Origin: Sphingomonas sp. 32-62-10 | GTDB taxonomy: Bacteria > Pseudomonadota > Alphaproteobacteria > Sphingomonadales > Sphingomonadaceae | Direction: 5' to 3' | Length of the DNA: 33,334 nt | NCBI GenBank assembly: GCA_002280555.1 | Contig: NCEE01000022.1 | Span: 1 to 33,334 of the forward strand | Notes under the pieces: generated by a model | The model's input: the letters and a program-made list of their open reading frames with translations, nothing else | Databases searched by the model: none | Told to the model about the DNA's origin: nothing | Program-made: the position numbers and the translations under genes | In this document: positions 17,501-23,653 of the stretch, piece by piece | Numbering within the stretch: the first letter of the stretch is position 1 | How the letters are laid out: each line of letters begins with the position of its first letter

Positions 17501-17743
17501 GGAATTGAAATAAAGCAGGCCGTCAATCCCGGTCAGCTGCTGTTCGATGATCTGGGTGACACTGTTTTCCAGCGTTTCCGCGGATGCGCCGGGGTAGCTG
17601 GCCCGAATATTGACCTGCGGTGGGGCGACATCGGGATATTGCTCGATCGGGAGCGTCAGGATCGCGCCGACGCCGGCCAGCATGATGATGATCGAGATCA
17701 CCCAGGCAAAAATCGGCCGGTCAATGAAGATGCGCGAGATCAT
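14555..17743 (-). CDS. RND multidrug efflux permease (HAE1, AcrB/MexB-like)
   Basis: 1062-residue inner-membrane drug/proton antiporter with the usual 12-helix RND layout: a first helix (FAWVISIIIMLAGVGAIL), two large periplasmic loops, and helix groups near 340-560 and 870-1035. The proton-relay aspartates are D408 and D409 in GLLVDDAIVVVENVER. The relay lysine is in AAKNAILMIEFAEQ. A glycine run (AGGGGGGGPGGQ) sits in a periplasmic loop that is also glycine-rich and variable in AcrB relatives. The gene follows the adaptor gene after seven bases and overlaps the channel gene by four, giving the order adaptor-pump-channel. The family suggests export of hydrophobic or amphiphilic compounds; the substrate is unknown. 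Confidence 0.96.
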   Translation of the reverse strand: MISRIFIDRPIFAWVISIIIMLAGVGAILTLPIEQYPDVAPPQVNIRASYPGASAETLENSVTQIIEQQLTGIDGLLYFNSSSSSRGSVSISATFDKNVDPDIAQVQVQNKVQQAISRLPQQVQQQGLTVTKSNPDFLMIFAIYDTTDTRTNQDVSDYLVSNLQDRIARLEGVGDTNVFGAQYAMRIWLNPERLAAFSLVPGDAIAAIQSQNSEIAAGEIGGQPMPDTQMLNATVTAQSRLRTADQFKNIVVKTAPDGSTVRLGDVARVELGAENYGVRSRINGHPGAGFAVSLAPGADALKTAELVKSEVAAATKSMPQGFAVAYPQDATLFIKLSVEEVVKTLIEAIILVVIVMFVFLQNWRATLIPTIAVPVVLLGTFAVFALAGFSINTLTLFGLVLAIGLLVDDAIVVVENVERLMDENPEMSPREATIKSMDEITVALIAIALVLSAVFLPMAFFGGSTGVIYRQFSVTIVSAMVLSVVVALVLTPALTATMLKHRRETPKSSSLIAQRTERARDWFNTGFARMTDNYVASVEKVVDRKWLFLLIYAGVVALLIALFVRLPTGFLPTEDQGGAQLQITLPPGATAGRTAEVQRAVEKYFLTEEKANLRAMLTVAGGGGGGGPGGQNQGRGFIAFRDWSERTTSKDSADAIVKRATGAFAGFRDARVNVLVPGAIRGLGQSNGFSMQLQNSGGMTREQFRTVREKILAEAMDDPVLAQVRLSDLDDQPTLAIDIDQQKLAVMGLSQNDVNNTLSTAWGGRYVNDFNDRGRVKRVYVQGDAPYRAAPEDLSQWFVRASDGSMVPFSSFAGISWSTAPPSLARFMGIPSVEFQGQAAPGQSSGEAMNRIAAIAAKYPGTSVAWSGLSFQERLSSGQAPILYGLSLLVVFLCLAALYESWTIPVAVLLVIPLGLVGAIFAVTLRGLQNDVYLQIGLLTTMGLAAKNAILMIEFAEQAEKQGKRVIVAAVEAARLRLRPILMTSLAFIFGVLPLAVSTGAGANSRIAIGTSVIGGMLTATVLAIFYIPLFFVLVRRTTRDTLKRFHHEPTPPPQPSGPTGA

Positions 17744-17750
17744 GCTGCGT

Positions 17751-18953
17751 TCAGCGCGCCGGGCCGCTGGTCGCGCCGTTGCCCTTGCGTGCGGTAATAC
17801 GCTGCGGCGATCCGGCGGGGACGGGCTTTACCGCGGTACCGGGCTTTGCCTTCACGACGCCTTCGACGATGACCTTGTCCCCGGGGGCTAGTCCGTCGGT
17901 CACCACCCAGTCCGCGCCTTGCGTACGTTCGGCCTTTACCGGGCGCTGCACGACTTTGTTGCCAGGGCCGACGATCAGTACGGTCGCATTCCCGCGCGGA
18001 TCGCGCGCCAGCCCGCGTTGCGGCACCAGAAAGGCGGTGGTGGAAATCGCCTGCGCAAACACGGTGCGCACGAACATGCCGGGCAGCAGCAGATTCTGCG
18101 GATTGGGGAAGCGCGCGCGCAGCGTAACGGTGCCGGTGCCGGGATCGACGGTTACTTCGGTGAATTCGACCGTCCCGGTATACCCGTAATCGGTGCCGTC
18201 TTCGAGCTTTAGTGTGACGTTGGCGGTCGTCGGCGCGGCATCGCCCTGCGCTAGCGCCTTGCGCAAGGTGAGCAATTCGGCGCTCGACTGGCGAATATCG
18301 ACGAAGATCGGATCGAGCTTCTGAATCACGGATAGCGGCTCGGCCTGGTTGGTCGTCACCAGCGCACCTTGCGTGAAGAGCGATCGACCGATCCGCCCGG
18401 TGATCGGGGCGGGGACGCGCGTGAAACGCAGATTGATCCGCGCGGTGGCCAGCTGCGCGCGCGACTGGGCGATCGCCGCCTGTGCCTGGCGTGATTGAGC
18501 AAGCGCATCGGTGTATTCCTGCGCGCTGACGGCCTGCATCTCCGCAAGCGGCTTGAACCGATCGGCCTTGATGCGTGCTGCTTCGGCATTGGCCTGCGCG
18601 TTCATCAGGTTGGCGCGGGCTTCATCGCCGGCGGCGCGATACAGGCTGGGGTCGATCTCATAAAGCGTCTGCCCGGCGCGGACATAGCTGCCCTCGGTAA
18701 ACAGGCGTCGCCGGATGATGCCGGAAACTTGCGGGCGGACCTCTGCGGTTTGATAGGCGTTCGTGCGGCCGCTCAAATTAGCGATCACTGGCACGGCACC
18801 GGGCTGCGCGACGATATAGCCCACTTCCGGCGGACCACTTGGTCCCTTGCCACCTTTTTGCGCGCCGCCCGATCCGCATCCCGCCAACAACACGCTCAAG
18901 GCAAGAGCCAACAACGCAAGCGAAGGTCGGTTCGGCAGATTGGGTGCTGGCAT
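17751..18953 (-). CDS. RND efflux periplasmic adaptor (membrane fusion lipoprotein)
   Basis: 400-residue adaptor that links the inner-membrane pump to the outer-membrane channel. It carries a lipoprotein signal with lipobox LAGC (Cys26), followed by a glycine-rich linker. A barrel-sandwich half (VRPQVSGIIRRRLFTEGSYVRAGQTLYEID) and an alpha-helical hairpin (about 105-180) come next. The second lipoyl half is FTRVPAPITGRIGRSLFTQGALV, then beta-barrel and membrane-proximal domains (LLLPGMFVRTVF, DGLAPGDKVIVEG). The AcrA/MexA family match is clear. The start at 18953 is chosen because it gives a normal lipoprotein signal; the frame is open to 19316, but that extension has no signal peptide. It is the first gene of the efflux operon and is divergent from a TonB-dependent receptor. 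Confidence 0.94.
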   Translation of the reverse strand: MPAPNLPNRPSLALLALALSVLLAGCGSGGAQKGGKGPSGPPEVGYIVAQPGAVPVIANLSGRTNAYQTAEVRPQVSGIIRRRLFTEGSYVRAGQTLYEIDPSLYRAAGDEARANLMNAQANAEAARIKADRFKPLAEMQAVSAQEYTDALAQSRQAQAAIAQSRAQLATARINLRFTRVPAPITGRIGRSLFTQGALVTTNQAEPLSVIQKLDPIFVDIRQSSAELLTLRKALAQGDAAPTTANVTLKLEDGTDYGYTGTVEFTEVTVDPGTGTVTLRARFPNPQNLLLPGMFVRTVFAQAISTTAFLVPQRGLARDPRGNATVLIVGPGNKVVQRPVKAERTQGADWVVTDGLAPGDKVIVEGVVKAKPGTAVKPVPAGSPQRITARKGNGATSGPAR

Positions 18954-19059
18954 TATCGGTCCCGATTGCGGCCCGACGGCCTGCGATTGATCACAAGCGC
19001 TCTCCAACCGAGAAAGGCGCGGGTTGTTCCTGAAACTCAACCAAGATCGGAAAAAGCGG

Positions 19060-19097
19060 ACGAATGCAATAGCCCTATTTGCCGTCTTGTCATTCGT
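19060..19097. promoter_or_regulatory. Inverted repeat in the efflux/TonB-receptor divergent region
   Basis: ACGAATG (19060-19066) and CATTCGT (19091-19097) form a seven-base inverted repeat. Their centres are 31 bp apart, about three helical turns. The 277-base region 18954-19230 must hold both divergent promoters. The spacing suits two contacts on one DNA face by a dimeric or looping regulator. No clear -35/-10 pair could be assigned, and no dedicated regulator gene is adjacent. The rest of the region shows nothing I can name. Confidence 0.3.
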
Positions 19098-19230
19098 AAT
19101 GCAGCGGGGCAGGGGCGCGTCGGTTCGAGGGTTCGCCGCAATCGCGGTGCCCAATGGAATCGACATAGTTTTGCGACAGTTGGCTGCTAGGCGGCCCCAA
19201 GATGCCCCTTGCCCAGAGTGAATTGACCCC

Positions 19231-22089
19231 ATGCGTAGTCCTCGACTTGCCCTCATCCTGTTGCTTGGCACCGCGCCTGCAGCGCTCTCCGCCCAGACAG
19301 CCCCTGCGGGTGGCACCGCGCGTCCTTCCGGTCGTCCTGCGCCCGCTCAGGCTCCTGATGCTGGGGCAGAGGCTGGCGACGAGGATATCGTTGTGCGTGG
19401 CGCGCGGCAGCCGGGCGAGGTGATCGGCGATATTCCGCCTGATCAGCAGCTGAGCCCCGCCGATATCCGTTCCTATGGGGTAAGTTCGGTATCCGATCTG
19501 CTTGCCGAACTGGCCCCGCAAACGCGAAGCGGGCGTGGCGGAGGGGGGGCACCTGTAGTCCTCCTCAACGGCCGCCGCATTTCGGGCTTTGGCGAGATTC
19601 GCGATCTACCCACCGAGGCGATCCTGCGCGTCGATATCCTGCCCGAAGAGGTCGCGCTGAAATATGGCTTTCGTGCCGATCAACGCGTGATCAACTTCGT
19701 GCTGCGGCCGCGTTTCCGGTCGGTGGCGATCGAACTCGAAAGCCGCTTTGCGACCGCTGGTGGCAGCGCCCAGCCCGAGGCCAGTTTCGATATTCTGAAG
19801 ATCAGCCGTGGCAATCGCGTCAACTTCCACGCCGAATATGAAGAACGATCCGCCCTTACCGAGGCCGAACGTGACATCCGGTTCCAGCCGAACCTGTTCG
19901 CGGCGGCAGGCAATGTAGTAGGCGCAGGCGGCAGCGGGAGTGAGATCGATCCGTTGCTGAGCGCACGCGCCGGATCGCGCGTTACGGTGGCCGGCGTGCC
20001 TGGTGTCGCCGCCACCCAGCCTACGACGCTGAACGATTTCGCGGCGGTGGCGAATATCGCCAATGTCACCGATCCCACACCGTTCCGCACCTTGCTATCC
20101 GCCACCCGGAATTTCAGCACCAGTGGCACCTATGCGACGACGGTGTTCGGCAATGTCGGCGCGACGATCAACGCCCAGCTTGGCGCAACGGACAGCCGTA
20201 GTACCAACGGCCTTGCCGGGCTGAGCCTTGTGCTGCCTGCGGGAAATCCCTTTTCGCCCTTTTCGCAGAACGTCACCGTCAATCGTGGGCTCGTCGACGG
20301 GTTTCAGCCAATTGGCCAGAATAACTCGGCGATCACCGGCCATCTGGGCCTGACGCTGAACGGCAATATCGGCAAGTGGCAATGGTCGGTCATCAGCAAC
20401 TATGATCGCAGTAACAACGAAACGTTCACTGACACCGGGATCGACGCGACGGGCTTTCAGGCGCGGCTGCGCGCCAATGATCCAACCGCCAATCCGTTCG
20501 GGCGATTGACGCCGGCGGCGTTCGATGTGCTGCCAGCCACGCGTGCGATGTCGCAATCAAGCCGTGCCGAGCTCGATGCGCTGGTCAACGGTACGCTGTT
20601 CACGCTGCCTGCTGGTGGAGTCTCGACAAGCATTCGGGTCGGCGGCGACACCACTGACTTCAGCAGCGATTCGTTTCGTAGCGGGGTTGCCCAGAACGGC
20701 CGCGTCTCGCGCGATATCGTGAACGGTCAGGCGAACATCGATGTGCCGCTGACAAGCCGGTCAAAGGGCTTCCTGTCGCCTGTCGGCAACCTCTCTGCCA
20801 ACTTCAACATCGCCTATGACGAGTTGTCGGACTTTGGCACGCTGCGCACGCTCGGCTATGGGCTCAACTGGTCGCCGATCGAGCCCGTACGGATCATCGC
20901 GTCGGTCACCGATCAGGATGGCGCGCCAACCCCGCAACAGCTCGGCAATCCGCAGATCACGACGCCGAACGCGATCGTGTTTGATTTCGTGCGCGGAGAG
21001 AATGCGCTGGTGACGGTAATCTCCGGCGGCAATCCGGGGCTTCAGCGTGACAACAGACTGGTCAAGCGTCTGGGGCTCACGCTCAAGCCGATCAAATCGA
21101 CCGATCTCGATTTTACGGCAAGCTATGTCGACAGTCGTACGGACAGCCCGATCGCCGGCTTTCCCAGCGTGACAGCGGCGATTGAGGCCGCTTTCCCCAC
21201 CCGTTTTGTGCGTGATGGTGGGGGGCGCTTGCTCCAGATCGACCAGCGACCGATCAATTTTGCACAGACCAGCCGGTCTGAACTCCGGATCGGGTTTAAT
21301 TTCTCGAAATCGATCAAGTCGAAGATTCAGAAGCAGATCGAAGCGTTCCGTGCGGGTACTGGCCCCAATCCGTTCATTGGCCTTACCCCGCCGCGTGGGA
21401 GTGTGTTCGGCGGTCCGGCCTTTGGCCCCGGGGGTCCCTTTGGTGGCGGCGGGCAGGGTGGTCGCCCCGGCGGCGCTGGCCCCGGTGGAGCACCTGGCGC
21501 AGCACCCGGCGGCGGTGGTCCAGGCGGCGGTGGTCCGGGTGGCGGCGGCTTTGGACGTGGCAGTGGTGGCGGAGGCGGCTTTGGCGGTGGCGGCCAGGGC
21601 GGCGGCCGGTTGCAGTTCGCACTGTACGACACGATCCATTTCACCAACCGGGTGCAGATCGGCGCGGCCGGACCGACGTTAGATCTGCTGAACGGCGATA
21701 CGATCGGGAATGGCGGCGGTCAGCCTCGCCATGAAGTGGAAGCGCAGGCGGGATACAATAACAATGGCATCGGCCTTCGTTTCTCGGCGAATTGGCGCAG
21801 CCCGACCACGGTGGTGGGCGGCACACCCGCCAACCCCGATACGCTCAAATTCTCGTCGCTCGCGACCGTGAACTTCCGGCTATTCGCTGATCTTGGTCAG
21901 CGGCTTGATCTGATCAAGAAATATCCTTTGCTTCGCGGCGTCCGTGTCGTGGCATCGGTCGATAATCTGTTCAACGAGCGCCAACGCGTTACTGACGCGA
22001 CCGGCGTGACGCCGATCAGCTATCAGCCTGCCTATCTCGATCCGCTCGGACGTGCGGTACGGCTATCGGTGCGCAAGCTCCTGTTCTAG
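19231..22089 (+). CDS. TonB-dependent receptor-like outer-membrane protein with a glycine-rich insert
   Basis: 952 residues. A signal peptide is predicted to be cleaved after ALSA (residue 21). A Pro/Ala-rich linker and a TonB-box-like EDIVVRG (near residue 52) follow. A short plug domain (about 75-165) includes VVLLNGRRISGFGEIRDLP and ILRVDILPEEVALKYGF. The rest is a beta-barrel with alternating patterns (SLSANFNIAYDEL type strands), a late VVASVDNLFNERQRV segment, and a C-terminal RKLLF ending in Phe, as expected for barrel insertion. Residues 721-793 are an insert in which I count 44 glycines in 73 residues. Such receptors import siderophores, oligosaccharides or other large ligands using TonB energy; the ligand is unknown. 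It is divergent from the efflux adaptor. Confidence 0.85.
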   Translation: MRSPRLALILLLGTAPAALSAQTAPAGGTARPSGRPAPAQAPDAGAEAGDEDIVVRGARQPGEVIGDIPPDQQLSPADIRSYGVSSVSDLLAELAPQTRSGRGGGGAPVVLLNGRRISGFGEIRDLPTEAILRVDILPEEVALKYGFRADQRVINFVLRPRFRSVAIELESRFATAGGSAQPEASFDILKISRGNRVNFHAEYEERSALTEAERDIRFQPNLFAAAGNVVGAGGSGSEIDPLLSARAGSRVTVAGVPGVAATQPTTLNDFAAVANIANVTDPTPFRTLLSATRNFSTSGTYATTVFGNVGATINAQLGATDSRSTNGLAGLSLVLPAGNPFSPFSQNVTVNRGLVDGFQPIGQNNSAITGHLGLTLNGNIGKWQWSVISNYDRSNNETFTDTGIDATGFQARLRANDPTANPFGRLTPAAFDVLPATRAMSQSSRAELDALVNGTLFTLPAGGVSTSIRVGGDTTDFSSDSFRSGVAQNGRVSRDIVNGQANIDVPLTSRSKGFLSPVGNLSANFNIAYDELSDFGTLRTLGYGLNWSPIEPVRIIASVTDQDGAPTPQQLGNPQITTPNAIVFDFVRGENALVTVISGGNPGLQRDNRLVKRLGLTLKPIKSTDLDFTASYVDSRTDSPIAGFPSVTAAIEAAFPTRFVRDGGGRLLQIDQRPINFAQTSRSELRIGFNFSKSIKSKIQKQIEAFRAGTGPNPFIGLTPPRGSVFGGPAFGPGGPFGGGGQGGRPGGAGPGGAPGAAPGGGGPGGGGPGGGGFGRGSGGGGGFGGGGQGGGRLQFALYDTIHFTNRVQIGAAGPTLDLLNGDTIGNGGGQPRHEVEAQAGYNNNGIGLRFSANWRSPTTVVGGTPANPDTLKFSSLATVNFRLFADLGQRLDLIKKYPLLRGVRVVASVDNLFNERQRVTDATGVTPISYQPAYLDPLGRAVRLSVRKLLF
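21391..21609 (+). repeat. Glycine-rich low-complexity tract inside the TonB receptor gene
   Basis: About 73 codons dominated by GGC and GGT, with short GPGGGG- and GGGGFG-type units. It encodes a flexible loop within the barrel half of the receptor (residues 721-793). The imperfect DNA repeats could vary in number by slippage while staying in frame. The antisense proline-rich reading is a shadow. Confidence 0.8.
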
Positions 22090-22131
22090 CCAAACGCGCC
22101 GCTGCCGGGGAATACTGCCCACTGGCAATCG

Positions 22132-22176
22132 GGCGGGTTTGCGCTAGAGCGTCTCCGACTGGCCATCAGACCCGCC
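22132..22176 (+). promoter_or_regulatory. Stem-loop in the leader region of ugd
   Basis: GGCGGGTTTG (22132-22141) can pair with CAGACCCGCC (22167-22176) over ten base pairs, one of them G-U. It encloses a 25-base loop that itself contains CGCTAGAGCG. It lies 43 bases downstream of the receptor stop and 48 bases upstream of the ugd ATG. No T run follows, so it is not a standard terminator. It could be a leader structure of ugd, or a rho-dependent end or mRNA-stability element for the receptor gene. Confidence 0.35.
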
Positions 22177-22224
22177 AATTCCGGGCCCGACGGCGCAGCC
22201 TGATAGTGGAGATGGTGCTGGACT

Positions 22225-23526
22225 ATGCGCATTACGATGATCGGCTCGGGATATGTCGGCCTGGTTTCGGGAGCCTGTTTTTCGGATTTCGGCCATGATG
22301 TGATCTGTGTCGACAAGGATGCGAGCAAGATCGACGCGCTGAAGGCTGGCCGGATGCCGATTTTCGAGCCCGGCCTCGACACGCTGGTGGCCGCCAACGT
22401 CAACGCCGGGCGGCTGACCTTCACCACCGATCTGAAGTCCGCCGTTGCGGGGGCAGACGCGATCTTCATTGCCGTCGGCACGCCGTCTCGCCGCGGTGAT
22501 GGCCATGCGGACCTGACCTATGTGTTCGAAGCAACGCGGGAAATTGCCGCCGCGCTGACCGGGCCGTCAGTGATCGTAACCAAATCGACCGTGCCCGTCG
22601 GGACGGGAGACAAGGTGGAAGCCATTCTGCGGGAAGTCGCGCCACATCTTGATGTCGCGGTCGTCTCCAACCCCGAATTCCTGCGTGAAGGCGCGGCGAT
22701 CGGCGATTTCAAACGTCCCGACCGGATCGTTATCGGCACGGAGGACGCGCGTGCGATGCAAGTAATGCGCGATATTTATCGCCCGCTCTATCTCAACGAG
22801 AGCCCGATCCTGTTCACCGCGCGGCGCACCGCCGAGCTGATCAAGTACGCGGCCAATGCCTTCCTCGCGACCAAGATCACGTTCATCAACGAAATCGCTG
22901 ATCTGTGTGAGGCGGTTGGTGCCAATGTGCAGGATGTATCGCGCGGTATCGGGCTTGATAACCGCATCGGCTCCAAGTTTCTTCACGCCGGGCCCGGCTA
23001 TGGCGGTTCGTGCTTCCCCAAGGATACGCTCGCGCTGCTCAAGACCGCCGAGGATTACGGCGCGCCAGTCCGCATCGTCGAAGCGGTCGTCCAGGTGAAC
23101 GACAGCCGCAAGCGCGCGATGGGTCGCAAGGTCATCTCGGCGCTCGGTGGTGAAGCCCGCGGCAAGACCGTGGCGATCCTGGGGCTGACGTTCAAGCCCA
23201 ATACCGATGATATGCGCGACGCGCCCAGCCTGGCGATCGTCCAGAGCCTGCTCGATGCTGGCGCCCATATTCGTGCTTATGACCCCGAAGGCATGGCAAT
23301 CGCGCGGACGATGATGCCCGAGATTACCTATTGTACCGATGCCTATGAAGCGGCGGCCGGGGCAGATGCCGTCGCCATCGTGACTGAATGGGATATCTTC
23401 CGCGCGCTTGACCTGAAGCGGCTTGCCGCGACGATGACCGCACCTGTGATGGTCGATCTGCGCAACATCTATCCCCCGGCTGAAGCCGAGCGCGCAGGCT
23501 TTACATACAGTTCGGTCGGGCGCTGA
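22225..23526 (+). CDS. ugd: UDP-glucose 6-dehydrogenase
   Basis: 433-residue cytosolic enzyme that oxidises UDP-glucose to UDP-glucuronate with two NAD+, supplying precursor for exopolysaccharide and lipid modification. The N-terminal NAD-binding fold starts MRITMIGSGYVGLVSGACF. The catalytic cysteine is C263 in GPGYGGSCFPKD. Other hallmarks are VTKSTVPVGT, NPEFLREGAA, ELIKYAANAFLATKITFINE and a C-terminal GLTFKPNTDDMRDAPS. Length and motifs match bacterial Ugd/TuaD closely. In sphingomonads UDP-glucuronate feeds sphingan-type polysaccharides and glucuronate-containing glycosphingolipids; the link here is inferred from family knowledge. No other polysaccharide genes are adjacent, except glmU/glmS some 5 kb away. 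Confidence 0.96.
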   Translation: MRITMIGSGYVGLVSGACFSDFGHDVICVDKDASKIDALKAGRMPIFEPGLDTLVAANVNAGRLTFTTDLKSAVAGADAIFIAVGTPSRRGDGHADLTYVFEATREIAAALTGPSVIVTKSTVPVGTGDKVEAILREVAPHLDVAVVSNPEFLREGAAIGDFKRPDRIVIGTEDARAMQVMRDIYRPLYLNESPILFTARRTAELIKYAANAFLATKITFINEIADLCEAVGANVQDVSRGIGLDNRIGSKFLHAGPGYGGSCFPKDTLALLKTAEDYGAPVRIVEAVVQVNDSRKRAMGRKVISALGGEARGKTVAILGLTFKPNTDDMRDAPSLAIVQSLLDAGAHIRAYDPEGMAIARTMMPEITYCTDAYEAAAGADAVAIVTEWDIFRALDLKRLAATMTAPVMVDLRNIYPPAEAERAGFTYSSVGR

Positions 23527-23552
23527 CGGGGCGACGCCACCGCAAGATGATG

Positions 23553-23577
23553 TGGTGCCGTCACGCCGGTGACACCA
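23553..23577 (+). terminator. Hairpin after ugd, possible weak terminator
   Basis: GTCAC (23560-23564) pairs with GTGAC (23569-23573) around the loop GCCG. An outer TGGT/ACCA extends it, with a three-base bulge. It starts 26 bases after the ugd stop. No T run follows, so intrinsic termination is doubtful. Confidence 0.3.
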
Positions 23578-23587
23578 ACCATAGGTG

Positions 23588-23635
23588 GAATCGCCGCGAC
23601 TCGTGGTGACTCCTAGGTTTTTATAGACGCGAGTC
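23588..23635. promoter_or_regulatory. Cluster of four GANTC sites at the SET-gene promoter
   Basis: GAATC (23588-23592), GACTC (23598-23602), GACTC (23608-23612) and GAGTC (23631-23635) all fit GANTC, the target of the alphaproteobacterial cell-cycle methyltransferase CcrM. The first three start exactly 10 bp apart. A -10-like TATAGA lies at 23622-23627, 26 bases before the ATG at 23654; no good -35 is visible. In Caulobacter, methylated GANTC near promoters controls genes through GcrA. That this region is regulated the same way is inference. Confidence 0.5.
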
Positions 23636-23653
23636 CGCCAAGCCGATAAGGTT

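Noticed and set aside
21391..21609. Possible CRISPR-like or tandem repeat array
   Set aside because: The repeats are irregular glycine codons within an intact frame, with no constant repeat or spacers.
21327..21647. A proline-rich minus-strand open frame (runs of PPPP)
   Set aside because: It is the reverse complement of glycine codons in the TonB receptor insert.
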